Positions 24,964 through 33,011 of a stretch of DNA of 64,000 nucleotides are shown one piece after another. How positions within the stretch are numbered: the first letter of the stretch is position 1; the number at the start of each line of letters is the position of its first letter. The stretch comes from Gemmata massiliana (GTDB taxonomy: Bacteria > Planctomycetota > Planctomycetia > Gemmatales > Gemmataceae). A program made the translations under genes and the position numbers. The notes beneath the pieces are model-generated. The model was given only the letters and a program-made list of their open reading frames with translations, had not been told where the DNA came from and did no database searches. The stretch lies in contig NZ_LR593886.1 of assembly GCF_901538265.1 (NCBI RefSeq), positions 6,779,738 through 6,843,737 on the forward strand, given 5' to 3'.

Positions 24964-25806
24964 CTACGGTTTGCCCGGACGCACCGCCCCCCCGGCCGGG
25001 ATCGCGCCATTATTAGGGGCCGGCGCGGGCGGGGCCTCCTGCACCTTCCACCCCTTGATATCCACGAACTGGAAGAGCTTCGCTTCCACACCCGGAACGT
25101 CCACCTGCGGGTTCGCGAACTTCCACACTTCCGTGTCACCGTTCGGCTTGAGCATGTACACTTGGGCCGGCAAGTATGAGAACTTGGCCGTGTTCGGTCC
25201 CGGGCCGTACAGGGCCAGGCGCAGGTGCTTGAACTCCTGTTGGTCCTTGCCCAGGCGCGGCTTGATGTCCAGGTAGATGTAGTTCTCGTCGGTCTTGAAC
25301 AGCGCGATGTCGAACCGCTCCTTGACCTCCTTGGCCTTCATCCCGGCGAGGAAGTCGATCATCAGGTTGTCCACGCCGGCGCCGGCCTTCGGGATCTTGA
25401 ACGCGGTAATGGTCTTCGCGATCCCGTTGTAAGCGTACACGGCCTTGCCGTCACAAATGAACGCTTCGTAGTCGGCCTTCGTCGAGTCACCAATGTTGTT
25501 GAGCCGGAGGATCGCGTAGTTCGGCTTCATGCACAGAACCACGGACTCCGGTCCCCCGAAGTTAGTCGTCTTCTTGAAGACCGCGTCGGTACGAGCGAGC
25601 GCCACTTCCGTCCGGAAGTTGACGACGTTCGCCATCCGCTTTTCCCACTCGATGAGGTGTGCATCGAGCTTGGGGTCGGCTTGCGGTGCAGGCTGTGCGG
25701 CCGGGGGTTGACCCGCAACGGGTGCGCCGGGCACCGCGGGCGGCTGCGCCCACCCCGCCGAGCCGGTGACCAACAGAGCTGTTAGGGTGAAGCCAGCGGA
25801 TCGCAT
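24964..25806 (-). CDS. Secreted LolA-like protein (TIGR03009-type planctomycete family)
   Basis: The 280-residue product has a signal peptide ending near AGWAQ and a Pro/Ala/Gln-rich linker. A beta-rich domain follows, with LIEWEKRMANVVNFRTEVAL, FICDGKAVYAYNGIAKTITA and LPAQVYMLKPNGDTEVWKFA. The arrangement (curved sheet, DGKxxYxY turn) resembles the LolA/LppX fold and the planctomycete domain catalogued as TIGR03009. It may bind lipid or act in the periplasm, but that is inferred from fold only. Start 25806 is used; 3 more residues are possible. Confidence 0.65.
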   Translation of the reverse strand: MRSAGFTLTALLVTGSAGWAQPPAVPGAPVAGQPPAAQPAPQADPKLDAHLIEWEKRMANVVNFRTEVALARTDAVFKKTTNFGGPESVVLCMKPNYAILRLNNIGDSTKADYEAFICDGKAVYAYNGIAKTITAFKIPKAGAGVDNLMIDFLAGMKAKEVKERFDIALFKTDENYIYLDIKPRLGKDQQEFKHLRLALYGPGPNTAKFSYLPAQVYMLKPNGDTEVWKFANPQVDVPGVEAKLFQFVDIKGWKVQEAPPAPAPNNGAIPAGGAVRPGKP

Positions 25807-26101
25807 CGGAAGCACCTCCTCATTCGGTACGGGCGGACGGAACCGTTGCGGCCTTATAACTTCCGCCCCGCGCCGGGAAAAGGCCGGACCGAGAGGGCGC
25901 CCGATTCGCTGTTACAAAGCGCAAATCGCTGCGGCCCAACGGCATTTTTCGCGCGGGTCGCGCTCGGTCCCAACTCGGGAGCCGGGTGCGAAACTTGGAA
26001 CTTCTCGGAGCGGGTGGACTTGTAGCGGGTGTGCCGGGTACGGATAGTGATCTGGTGGGGCGCGAGCGAACTCGCCCCGTTGTCACCGTGTCCACACAGC
26101 T

Positions 26102-26710
26102 ATGCTTGAAAAAACACAAGTTCGGATCGTTGCTGGGTCGCTCCGCGGTCGGAAACTCACGGTCGTGGTCCACGACGGGATGAGACCGACACCGCAAATG
26201 GTGCGCGAGGCGCTCTTTAGCATCCTCGGTAACGCGATACCGGACCGCGTCTTTTACGACATCTTCGCGGGGACCGGGGTCGTCGGTCTGGAAGCGGTGA
26301 GCCGCGGGGCCACGTCCGCCCGCCTCATCGAAAAGGACCAGCGCCAGGGCGCGGACATTCAGAAGTACGCAGAAGAGTTCGGCGTCGGCGACAAGGTACA
26401 AGTGCTGAGGGCCGATGTGTACCGCTGGGCCGAGCGCTGGATCGCGCCCAAGGACGCGGTGAACCTGTTCCTCAGCCCGCCGTTCCCGGACCTGAGTCAG
26501 AAAGCCGAAGAGTTCCTCACGCTGGTGAACGTGCTCCTCAGCAAAGCCCCGCCCGATTCCGTGCTCACCATCCAGGCCGAAGACGGCTTCCCCGCGGAGC
26601 GGCTCCCCACCCCAGGAGCATGGGACATCCGCAGCTACGGTCGGAACATGCTGCTCTTTTATGTGGTTCCGCGCCCCGGCGAGGCGCCCGAGGTACCCGC
26701 CTCGATGTAA
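26102..26710 (+). CDS. rsmD: RsmD-like 16S rRNA guanine-N2 methyltransferase, altered motif
   Basis: The 202-residue protein matches RsmD. It has VRIVAGSLRGRKL at residues 7-19, RPTPQMVREALFSIL at 28-42 and the SAM-binding DIFAGTGVVGLEAVSRGA at 53-70. RsmD methylates G966 of 16S rRNA in assembled 30S subunits. The catalytic (D/N)PPY motif appears here as SPPF (residues 125-128), with Ser replacing the normally invariant acid or amide. The rest of the fold looks intact, so the protein may act differently or on another target. The gene stands alone, followed by a palindromic repeat pair. Confidence 0.85.
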   Translation: MLEKTQVRIVAGSLRGRKLTVVVHDGMRPTPQMVREALFSILGNAIPDRVFYDIFAGTGVVGLEAVSRGATSARLIEKDQRQGADIQKYAEEFGVGDKVQVLRADVYRWAERWIAPKDAVNLFLSPPFPDLSQKAEEFLTLVNVLLSKAPPDSVLTIQAEDGFPAERLPTPGAWDIRSYGRNMLLFYVVPRPGEAPEVPASM

Positions 26711-26712
26711 TG

Positions 26713-26894
26713 TCCGATCTGCGTCACCCGCTCGTTGACACTCGCGGTTCGCCTGGAGTCTCTTGGCGAACCGCGAGTGTCAACGAGCGGGTGACGCTCC
26801 CATTCCGATCTGCGTCACCCGCTCGTTGACACTCGCGGTTCGCCTGGAGTCTCTTGGCGAACCGCGAGTGTCAACGAGCGGGTGACGCTCCCAT
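26713..26894. repeat. Tandem pair of 91-bp units, each a long perfect palindrome
   Basis: Unit 1 is 26713-26803 and unit 2 is 26804-26894; as read they differ in a single base near the end. Each holds a perfect 33-bp inverted repeat (26721-26753 with 26765-26797; 26812-26844 with 26856-26888) around the same 11-nt loop TGGAGTCTCTT. It occupies almost the whole gap between rsmD and gene 26940. It looks like a REP- or MITE-type mobile palindrome that duplicated in tandem. Confidence 0.9.
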
Positions 26895-26939
26895 CCCGAG
26901 AACGGCCCCACCGCAGCAGTCGAATCAGAGCAGAAAAAG

Positions 26940-27281
26940 ATGAATTTCACGGACGCACTGCGGGCCTACGACACACCCGAATTTCGCGACGCGCTGACCG
27001 GTCAACTGGAGAAGCACTACAGCGCGCTGCCATTGGGATCGGGCTGTAAGCGCGGCGGGTACCCTCAAACGGGGGCGACGATCACCGTTCGCGATGTCGC
27101 CGCCAACCACGCGCAAATCACAGCCGACGTCACCATCCGCTTTACGGAAGCCTTCAGTTCAGGTTGCTCCGAAGCTCCCAGCGAAGAGTTGCGGTGGATC
27201 GATTGCCGCGTCTTCATCCAGAGAGTCGACGGCTCCGCAACCATCGAAGCGGTTGAACCCGAACGGCCAGAAGAGTTCTGA
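26940..27281 (+). CDS. Hypothetical protein (113 aa)
   Basis: A small soluble protein with no signal peptide. It has a helical start (MNFTDALRAYDTPEFRDAL) and a beta-rich centre (ATITVRDVAANHAQITADVT). Four Cys (GCKRGGY, SGCSE, DCRVF region) could suggest metal binding but no clear motif is seen. It lies directly after the palindrome pair and converges on the amylase gene, with 15 nt between stops. No family recognised. Confidence 0.6.
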   Translation: MNFTDALRAYDTPEFRDALTGQLEKHYSALPLGSGCKRGGYPQTGATITVRDVAANHAQITADVTIRFTEAFSSGCSEAPSEELRWIDCRVFIQRVDGSATIEAVEPERPEEF

Positions 27282-27296
27282 TCCTGGTCCGCCGAC

Positions 27297-28778
27297 TTAT
27301 TCCTGAACCCAGACCGAAACCGAACCGCCTTTACATCGAAACTCACCGAACCCTTCGTCGTTGACCACGACCCGCTCTTCGATGTGCCCGGTGAGATCAC
27401 GGAACGTTGTTCCACCCGGGCGCCCGGTCCCCATCCACTTCGTGCCCTCGGACTTGTCACTCAAGAGCACTGCCATCGCCTTCGGGTGTTCCTCGTTCCC
27501 CATCCGCACCCACCCGATCCGGTTCCAGTGATCGAAGTAGTCGACCTGTTCGCCGTAGGCGTATTCCTTCCGCGCCTTCAGGAACGTATCGATTAGCACC
27601 CGGTGCGACGGCAATACGACTTTGTGCCGGTTCCCGTCGTGACCGAAGTCCTCGTACTCGGAGCCGTAATAATCCGGGTAGAACAGGCACGGGTACCCGT
27701 CGCGGCGCAGGAGGATGGCCGCATACGCGAGCGAAACGAACCACGGTTCGATCACCGATTCGAGCGACTGCAACGGCTGCGAGTCGTGATTGGTCACGAA
27801 CGTGACCGCTTGCAACGGGCGCTCCTTCACGAGCGTCCCATCGAACAGTTGGCGCATGTCGTAGTTCCCGTTGGACCGACTCGCCGTGTGGAAGTTGTAA
27901 TGCAGTGGCACGTCGAACGCGGTGAACAGCGGGCCGGCTTCGTCCAGGAACCAGTGCAACTCGGCCAGGTTCCCGGACCAGTATTCCGCGACCGTGAACA
28001 GCTCCTTGCCGGCGTGCTTCTGCATGTGCTCGAGCCACGCGGGGAAGATCGGGGCCGAGATGTGCTTGACCGCGTCGAACCGGAACCCGTCCACCCCGGT
28101 GGTGTCCATAAACCACCGACCCCACGTGTTCAGTTCGTCGTTCACCTCCTGTGACTCGAAATCCAGATCGGCCCCCATCAGGAAGGCGTAACTCCCGAAT
28201 TCGAGCGACGTGCGGTCGTCCCACTTCTTGCCCTCGAACAGGTATACCGTGCTCTTGTCTTCAGGATTGTTGTGGTCGTAATCGCACCCGTCGAAGTGGC
28301 GCCAGCTCCACTCGAAGGCCGAGTGCGTCTTGTTGCGCCCCGGGAACGTGAACGACGTGGGTACCCGAATCTCGCGCGGCTCGCCCTTTGGCGTGCGCCG
28401 GTCGTCGATCGGGAACGGAGTGGCGCGCACGGTCTCGAACCCGTCGGCCCCGAGGCGGTGGTTCAAAACAATGTCGGCGTAAACCCGAACCCCCGCTGCC
28501 TGAAGCGCCTTGATCGCCGCGAGATACTGAGCGCGCGTACCGTACCTGGTGCGCACGGTTCCCTTCTGATCGAACTCTCCGAGATCGTACAGATCGTACA
28601 CCCCGTACCCGACGTCCTTGGTGCCGTTCGTGCCCTTCGAGGCGGGCGGGAGCCAGAGAGCGTCGATCCCGGCCGCGGCCAGTTCGGGCGCGCGCTGAGC
28701 GACCTCGTCCCAAAACGCTCCGTCGTCGCGCGTGTACCAGTGGAAGAACTGCATCATGACCGCGTTGTGCTCGCTCAT
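27297..28778 (-). CDS. Cytoplasmic alpha-amylase, GH13 family
   Basis: The 493-residue protein has no signal peptide. Its length and sequence are close to cytoplasmic AmyA-type alpha-amylases (about 495 residues, GH13 subfamily 5). Conserved regions are ADIVLNHRLG (101-110), GFRFDAVKHI with nucleophile D235, FTVAEYWSGN with acid/base E265, and FVTNHDSQPLQSLE with D332. It hydrolyses internal alpha-1,4 bonds in starch, glycogen or maltodextrins. The ATG at 28778 aligns with the family start; a much longer frame upstream has no such support. It is a single gene, convergent with gene 26940. Confidence 0.92.
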   Translation of the reverse strand: MSEHNAVMMQFFHWYTRDDGAFWDEVAQRAPELAAAGIDALWLPPASKGTNGTKDVGYGVYDLYDLGEFDQKGTVRTRYGTRAQYLAAIKALQAAGVRVYADIVLNHRLGADGFETVRATPFPIDDRRTPKGEPREIRVPTSFTFPGRNKTHSAFEWSWRHFDGCDYDHNNPEDKSTVYLFEGKKWDDRTSLEFGSYAFLMGADLDFESQEVNDELNTWGRWFMDTTGVDGFRFDAVKHISAPIFPAWLEHMQKHAGKELFTVAEYWSGNLAELHWFLDEAGPLFTAFDVPLHYNFHTASRSNGNYDMRQLFDGTLVKERPLQAVTFVTNHDSQPLQSLESVIEPWFVSLAYAAILLRRDGYPCLFYPDYYGSEYEDFGHDGNRHKVVLPSHRVLIDTFLKARKEYAYGEQVDYFDHWNRIGWVRMGNEEHPKAMAVLLSDKSEGTKWMGTGRPGGTTFRDLTGHIEERVVVNDEGFGEFRCKGGSVSVWVQE

Positions 28779-29091
28779 TGGTGCTCGGCTTGTTGAGGGC
28801 GACCAACGGGCCGCCGCTCGGCGTCGGTCGAATTTGGTTAACCCAGAATAAATCGAGCGGCCCCGGCAATCACGCGCCGGGGCCGCTCTAAAAGTCCGAT
28901 CAATGCACACGGCGCGCCGAAAGTGAGTTCTGGCACTCGACCCACGAATTCGTTGCGAGCTTCCGAACTCAGTAGAAGCTGACTGAACCCGCTCGCTCAA
29001 AAAGCGGAACTTCGGTTCTCGCCACTCCACCCAGCCAAACACCCAAGCGGGCCTTCGTACCGACACAGGCACATCGCGGTACAATGACCGC
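28779..29091. other. Divergent intergenic region between amylase and mtfA-like gene
   Basis: A 313-bp gap between divergent starts. It must hold promoters for both genes; none is obvious by eye. It contains the hairpin at 28855-28888. A short minus-strand open frame across 28969-29190 overlaps the mtfA-like start and is not credible. Confidence 0.6.
28855..28888. other. Perfect 13-bp GC hairpin in a divergent promoter region
   Basis: GAGCGGCCCCGGC at 28855-28867 pairs with 28876-28888, leaving an 8-nt loop. It lies 77 nt upstream of the amylase start, where no upstream gene needs a terminator. It resembles terminator hairpins elsewhere in the window, so it may be a transcript leader structure, a barrier or a remnant. 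Confidence 0.7.
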
Positions 29092-29901
29092 ATGCTGTTT
29101 TCCTGGCTCCGCACCCGCCGTCGGCGCAAACTGCTCGCCGAACCGTTTCCGCTCCGGTGGACCGAGTTCCTCGAACGGAACGTCGGGCACTACGCGCGTT
29201 TACCTCTTTCCGATCAGGCGCGCGTCCGAGATGCGACCCGCATTCTCATCGCCGAGAAGCAGTGGCTCGGGCGCGGCGGGCTGTTCATTACCGAGGAAAT
29301 GCGCGTCACGATCGCGGCGCAAGCGGCCCTGCTGCTCCTCGACTCCGATCGCGGCTTTTATCCGTGGGTGCGCGAGGTCGTCGTGTTCCCAACCGAGTTC
29401 CGAACGCCGGTCGCGGGGGACGACTGGGAAGACGACTGGCTGTCCGACCAGCCACTCGCCGGGCAAGCGGTCGACCGCGGTCCGGTGCTTCTGGCGTGGG
29501 ACGAGGTGCTGAGCGAGGGCCGAGCGCCGGACGCGGGGTACAACGTCGTCCTCCACGAGTTCGCCCACCAGCTCGATTTCCTCGACGGCGCCTCCGCGGG
29601 TGCTCCGAATCTCAACGACCGCGCGCTCGAAACGCGATGGAAGTACGTGATGCGCGTCGCGTTCGAGGACCACCGCCGGGCCATACGCGAGAGCAACCCG
29701 GACACTCTCTTCACACCCCACGCGGCCGACAATGAGATGGAGTTTTTCGCCGACGCGACCGAAGCCTTCTTCTGTCGCGCGATCGACCTGAAGGAACTGC
29801 ACCCGGAAATGTACGCACTCCTCGCGGCGTACTACGGCATCGACCCGGTTGCCCGGTTCGGAACCGGAGAACGGGAAGAAAAATTCAAGATTAACCCCTG
29901 A
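29092..29901 (+). CDS. mtfA: MtfA-like zinc peptidase (M90 family)
   Basis: The 269-residue protein has the metallopeptidase motif VVLHEFAHQLDFLDG (HEFAH at 155-159), preceded by the MtfA-type region WVREVVVFPTEF and followed by EFFADATEAFF, which supplies the third ligand. MtfA (YeeI) family proteins are cytosolic peptidases linked to the Mlc glucose regulator in E. coli. The N-terminal WLRTRRRRKLLAEPFP start also fits. The gene is monocistronic. Whether an Mlc-like partner exists cannot be seen here. Confidence 0.9.
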   Translation: MLFSWLRTRRRRKLLAEPFPLRWTEFLERNVGHYARLPLSDQARVRDATRILIAEKQWLGRGGLFITEEMRVTIAAQAALLLLDSDRGFYPWVREVVVFPTEFRTPVAGDDWEDDWLSDQPLAGQAVDRGPVLLAWDEVLSEGRAPDAGYNVVLHEFAHQLDFLDGASAGAPNLNDRALETRWKYVMRVAFEDHRRAIRESNPDTLFTPHAADNEMEFFADATEAFFCRAIDLKELHPEMYALLAAYYGIDPVARFGTGEREEKFKINP

Positions 29902-30041
29902 CCCTCCCGCGAGCCGAAATCACTCCTGACTTGCCTTTTCTGCCTTTTTGTTGCGTCCCGCTCAGTCGATAGATATTGAACCGGGCCAGTAACGCGGAAG
30001 GCGCACCGGGAACGCTTGTACTTCGACGGAAGGAGCCGTCC

Positions 30042-30578
30042 GTGGACATACCACCGCATGTTCGGGCACGCGGGTACGAGCGGGATTCACCGGACGACCC
30101 GTTGTTCGGGCGGTACATCCGCATCGACCTGGCCGAGCGCCCGGACCTCGAACTAACGTTCGACGCGGTCGCGCACATGGTCGTGTACGGGCAGCAGGCT
30201 TCCGAAGTGGTACCGTTCTCGCGGGTCGCGTGGGCAGTCCTGGTGTTCGGCATCGAGCCGCACGAGCGCGAGCGCATCGCGGAAGTCCAGAACCAGTACA
30301 GCGCGATGTGGGAGCGCTACCCCAACCTGTGGCCGAAGTTGCGCGAGCGCGAGTGCGTGTTCAGCGTGTGGTTCGTGGACCGCGCGACGCGCCCGTTCCT
30401 CGGCTGCCTGTGCGACGAGAACCCGTGGGACGTGTGGGCGTCCGGGCGCGACGTGCGCGAAGAGCGCTTCTTCCGCAAACTGCTCTCCAGCCGCCAGCCC
30501 CCCATCCTGATGGCCCTGAACGCGGTCCACCCCGCGGAACTCCGGGGATCGTGGGGCACTCTCGGTCAGGCCGCGTAA
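30042..30578 (+). CDS. Hypothetical protein (178 aa)
   Basis: The start is taken as GTG at 30042 because GAAGGAG lies 6 nt upstream; an in-frame ATG at 29976 has none. The product is soluble and rich in Trp and Arg, with segments LELTFDAVAHMVVYGQQASE, IAEVQNQYSAMWERYPNLWP and VREERFFRKLLSSRQPP. No known domain or motif is recognised. It sits between the mtfA-like gene and an MFS transporter, all on the plus strand, but gaps of about 140-180 nt argue against a tight operon. Confidence 0.6.
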   Translation: MDIPPHVRARGYERDSPDDPLFGRYIRIDLAERPDLELTFDAVAHMVVYGQQASEVVPFSRVAWAVLVFGIEPHERERIAEVQNQYSAMWERYPNLWPKLRERECVFSVWFVDRATRPFLGCLCDENPWDVWASGRDVREERFFRKLLSSRQPPILMALNAVHPAELRGSWGTLGQAA

Positions 30579-30756
30579 AGATTGTTCTTCCCAGGGCGCG
30601 TTCGCACAACGAACCGCCCTGGGATCATGTTCCACCTCGTGATGACTCCGCGTTCAAGCTCAATCGGGTGATTTCCGGTTGCCCCTTGCCCATCTCGCGC
30701 GGTTCCGCCATTCTGCACATCATCCCACCCGCTTGCTCCGTTTGGACACCATCTCA

Positions 30757-32277
30757 ATGAGTCTGCCCGCAGCCACGTCCCGCGGTCGCAACCTCGCGCT
30801 CCTCGCCGCACTGCTCGGCTGGATGTTCGACGGCATGGAAATGGGTCTGTTCCCGCTCCTCGGGCGCGACGCACTGCGCGAACTGCTGCACTCCGGCGCC
30901 GACAAAGACACCGTGAACCGCTGGTACGGCGTGATCCTCGCGTGCTTCCTCGTCGGGGCCGCGACCGGGGGCGTGCTGTTTGGCTGGCTGGGGGACAAGA
31001 TCGGGCGCGTTCGCGCGATGACGATAAGCGTGCTGCTGTACTCGTTATGTAGCGGGCTGAGTGCGCTGTCACAAGAAGCGTGGCACCTGGGATTGCTCCG
31101 CTTCGTCGGCGCACTGGGAATGGGCGGCGAGTGGGCGCTGGGGGTCGCGCTGGTGATGGAACTGTGGCCGAACACGTCGCGTGCGTGGTTGGCCGGTTGG
31201 ATCGGGGCGTTCGGGAACCTCGGGTACCTGATTTGTGGTGGCATCGCGCTGGGCTTGAACCACACGGAACCCGGTCAGCTTCCGCGGTGGCTCACCAGCG
31301 TCGGTATCCCCGGCGATTGGGCAACAGCTCTCACAGCGCACCGGAACTGGCGCCTGTTGATGCTCGTCGGCGCGATTCCGGCTCTTATGACGCTTCTGAT
31401 TCGACTGTTCGTGCCCGAATCCGACAAGTGGACGAAGGAGAAAGAAGCGGGGCGCGCGTCGCACTGGTCGGAAGTGGACCTACTCGGCGTAGTCGTGGGG
31501 GCCGCGGCAGCATTGGGGGTGATCTACCTGTGGGCACTCCCGCCGGGAGAACTCGCGTTTGCGGTGCGCATCGCGGGTTCGGTCGTGGGATTGGTGGTGG
31601 TCATCGTCGGCTATCTGCACCCGGTGCGCGGGTACCTGTCGCGCGGGTCTCTCCCGGTCGAAGTTCGCAGCAAAACGCTCCGGCGCATGCTGCTCGCGGC
31701 CGGGTTGAGCGGCGTCCCGCTCCTCGGCACCTGGGCCGGGCTGATGTGGATGTATATGTGGGTGGACAAGATCCCCGGCGGTAACGTGCCCGACGCGAAG
31801 CCCTGGATGCAAATGACGTCGTCGGTGGGGGCGGCAATCGGGTGCGTGGTCGCCGCGGTGGTCGGCGGCTACTTCGGGCGCCGACCGGTGTACGCGGTCC
31901 TGTGTGTTGTCTCGATGGTGACGATGATCGCGTTCTACCAGCAGGGGCGACTCTACGCCGAAGGCGCCCCGCCCTTCGACGTGACGTTCGTGTTGTTCTC
32001 GGGGCTACTCGGGCTGATTTCGGCCGCGTTTTACGGCTGGCTGCCGCTCTACTTGCCGGAACTGTTCCCCACCGCGGTTCGTGCCACCGGGCAAGGGTTC
32101 GGCTTCAACTTCGGGCGTATCATCGCGGCCGTCGGGCAACTCCAAATGGCGAACTTGCTTCGCGCCTTCAACGACGACTACGCGCAGGCGTGCGCCGTGG
32201 TCGCGGGCGTTTACCTCGTGGGTCTGGTGCTCATCATGTTCGCACCTGAGACGAAGGGACAACCACTACCGGAGTGA
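30757..32277 (+). CDS. MFS transporter
   Basis: The 506-residue protein has about 12 membrane helices and the MFS signature GWLGDKIGRVRAM between helices 2 and 3. The opening LLGWMFDGMEMGLFPLLGRD resembles the metabolite/H+ symporter and aromatic acid transporter groups, and a GYFGRRPVYAVLC loop marks the second half. Substrate cannot be read from sequence. The start at 30757 begins just before helix 1; a longer frame from 30679 would add a non-conserved tail. The C-terminus PETKGQPLPE is the usual MFS ending. Confidence 0.88.
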   Translation: MSLPAATSRGRNLALLAALLGWMFDGMEMGLFPLLGRDALRELLHSGADKDTVNRWYGVILACFLVGAATGGVLFGWLGDKIGRVRAMTISVLLYSLCSGLSALSQEAWHLGLLRFVGALGMGGEWALGVALVMELWPNTSRAWLAGWIGAFGNLGYLICGGIALGLNHTEPGQLPRWLTSVGIPGDWATALTAHRNWRLLMLVGAIPALMTLLIRLFVPESDKWTKEKEAGRASHWSEVDLLGVVVGAAAALGVIYLWALPPGELAFAVRIAGSVVGLVVVIVGYLHPVRGYLSRGSLPVEVRSKTLRRMLLAAGLSGVPLLGTWAGLMWMYMWVDKIPGGNVPDAKPWMQMTSSVGAAIGCVVAAVVGGYFGRRPVYAVLCVVSMVTMIAFYQQGRLYAEGAPPFDVTFVLFSGLLGLISAAFYGWLPLYLPELFPTAVRATGQGFGFNFGRIIAAVGQLQMANLLRAFNDDYAQACAVVAGVYLVGLVLIMFAPETKGQPLPE

Positions 32278-32324
32278 GGCAAATAGCAGAACCGCAGATA
32301 AACGCAGATCACGCGGATCAAAAA

Positions 32325-32366
32325 GCACGGTGCCCACAAAGGTTGTGTCCTTTGTGGGCACCGTGC
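32325..32366 (-). terminator. Strong terminator of zinc-ribbon gene 32395
   Basis: A perfect 18-bp stem (32325-32342 with 32349-32366) with 6-nt loop, followed on the minus strand by TTTTTGATCC. It lies between convergent genes and has a U-run only for the minus strand. Confidence 0.85.
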
Positions 32367-32394
32367 GTTCAATCGGTTACGAAAGGCAATCAGC

Positions 32395-32829
32395 TCAGAT
32401 CAACACTTTTCCAGCGCGTTGGCACCCACAAGCGGCGCACACCGGGCACACGCGCCACTTGTACGCCTTCTCGCTGCACGACGGGCACTCGTCGTTGAAT
32501 CGCTCGTCGACTGGGGTCTTGCACCGCCAGCAGTGGTCGAGCTTGTCGCCCTTCCGCTTGGCCTTCTTGGTGTGACTTGCCTTCGGTTCGTGTGCCGCGA
32601 GCCGCTCCCCCAAATAACCGCGGAGAACATTCGCGTAGCGCACGTCTTCCGCCGTAAACACGTCCTTGATTTCGGCGTACAGTGCGTTTAGTTGCTCGAT
32701 GGCATCCGCGGCCTCTTCCGCGACCGCCGCGGAGCCACGGGATTTAACGACGACCACACGAAGCTGCTCGATCGCGGCCTCTACACGGCGCTGCTGTTTC
32801 TCGGTCGCCGAGAGGGTAGCATTTGGCAT
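32395..32829 (-). CDS. Zinc-ribbon protein with helical N-terminus (144 aa)
   Basis: The start at 32829 (MPNATLSATEKQQRRVEAA) is used since upstream residues look non-coding. The first half is predicted helical (RRVEAAIEQLRVVVVKSRGS, EAADAIEQLNALYAEI). The C-terminal part has paired cysteines CWRCKTP, CPSC and CPVCAACGC, a double zinc ribbon. A basic stretch KASHTKKAKRKGDK links the two. It may bind nucleic acid, but no family is recognised. It ends at a strong terminator. Confidence 0.7.
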   Translation of the reverse strand: MPNATLSATEKQQRRVEAAIEQLRVVVVKSRGSAAVAEEAADAIEQLNALYAEIKDVFTAEDVRYANVLRGYLGERLAAHEPKASHTKKAKRKGDKLDHCWRCKTPVDERFNDECPSCSEKAYKWRVCPVCAACGCQRAGKVLI

Positions 32830-33011
32830 TGGGTACTCGAGTTGGTTCGTCAGTTGGTAGCGAGACGCATTCTTATTGTACCTAAATTGCGCAATCATTT
32901 CGCTCCGAGTCCGTGAAAACGACCCGAGCACCTTCAAACGCAGGTGCAACGGAGCGAAATCGCGTCACAATTCCGGTGAAAATACGGACACTGAGTTCGG
33001 ATCAAACTCGT

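Noticed and set aside
25820-26401. Minus-strand 193-codon frame upstream of and overlapping rsmD
   Set aside because: It overlaps the 5' half of a well-supported rsmD and has no recognised motif.
26713-26894. CRISPR array
   Set aside because: Only two head-to-tail units with long palindromes and no variable spacers; no cas genes nearby.
28969-29190. Short minus-strand frame between amylase and the mtfA-like gene
   Set aside because: It overlaps the start of the mtfA-like gene and lacks a ribosome-binding site.
32281-32320. AT-richer short repeats (CGCAGATAAACGCAGAT) after the MFS gene
   Set aside because: Too short and imperfect to call a repeat element from one site.
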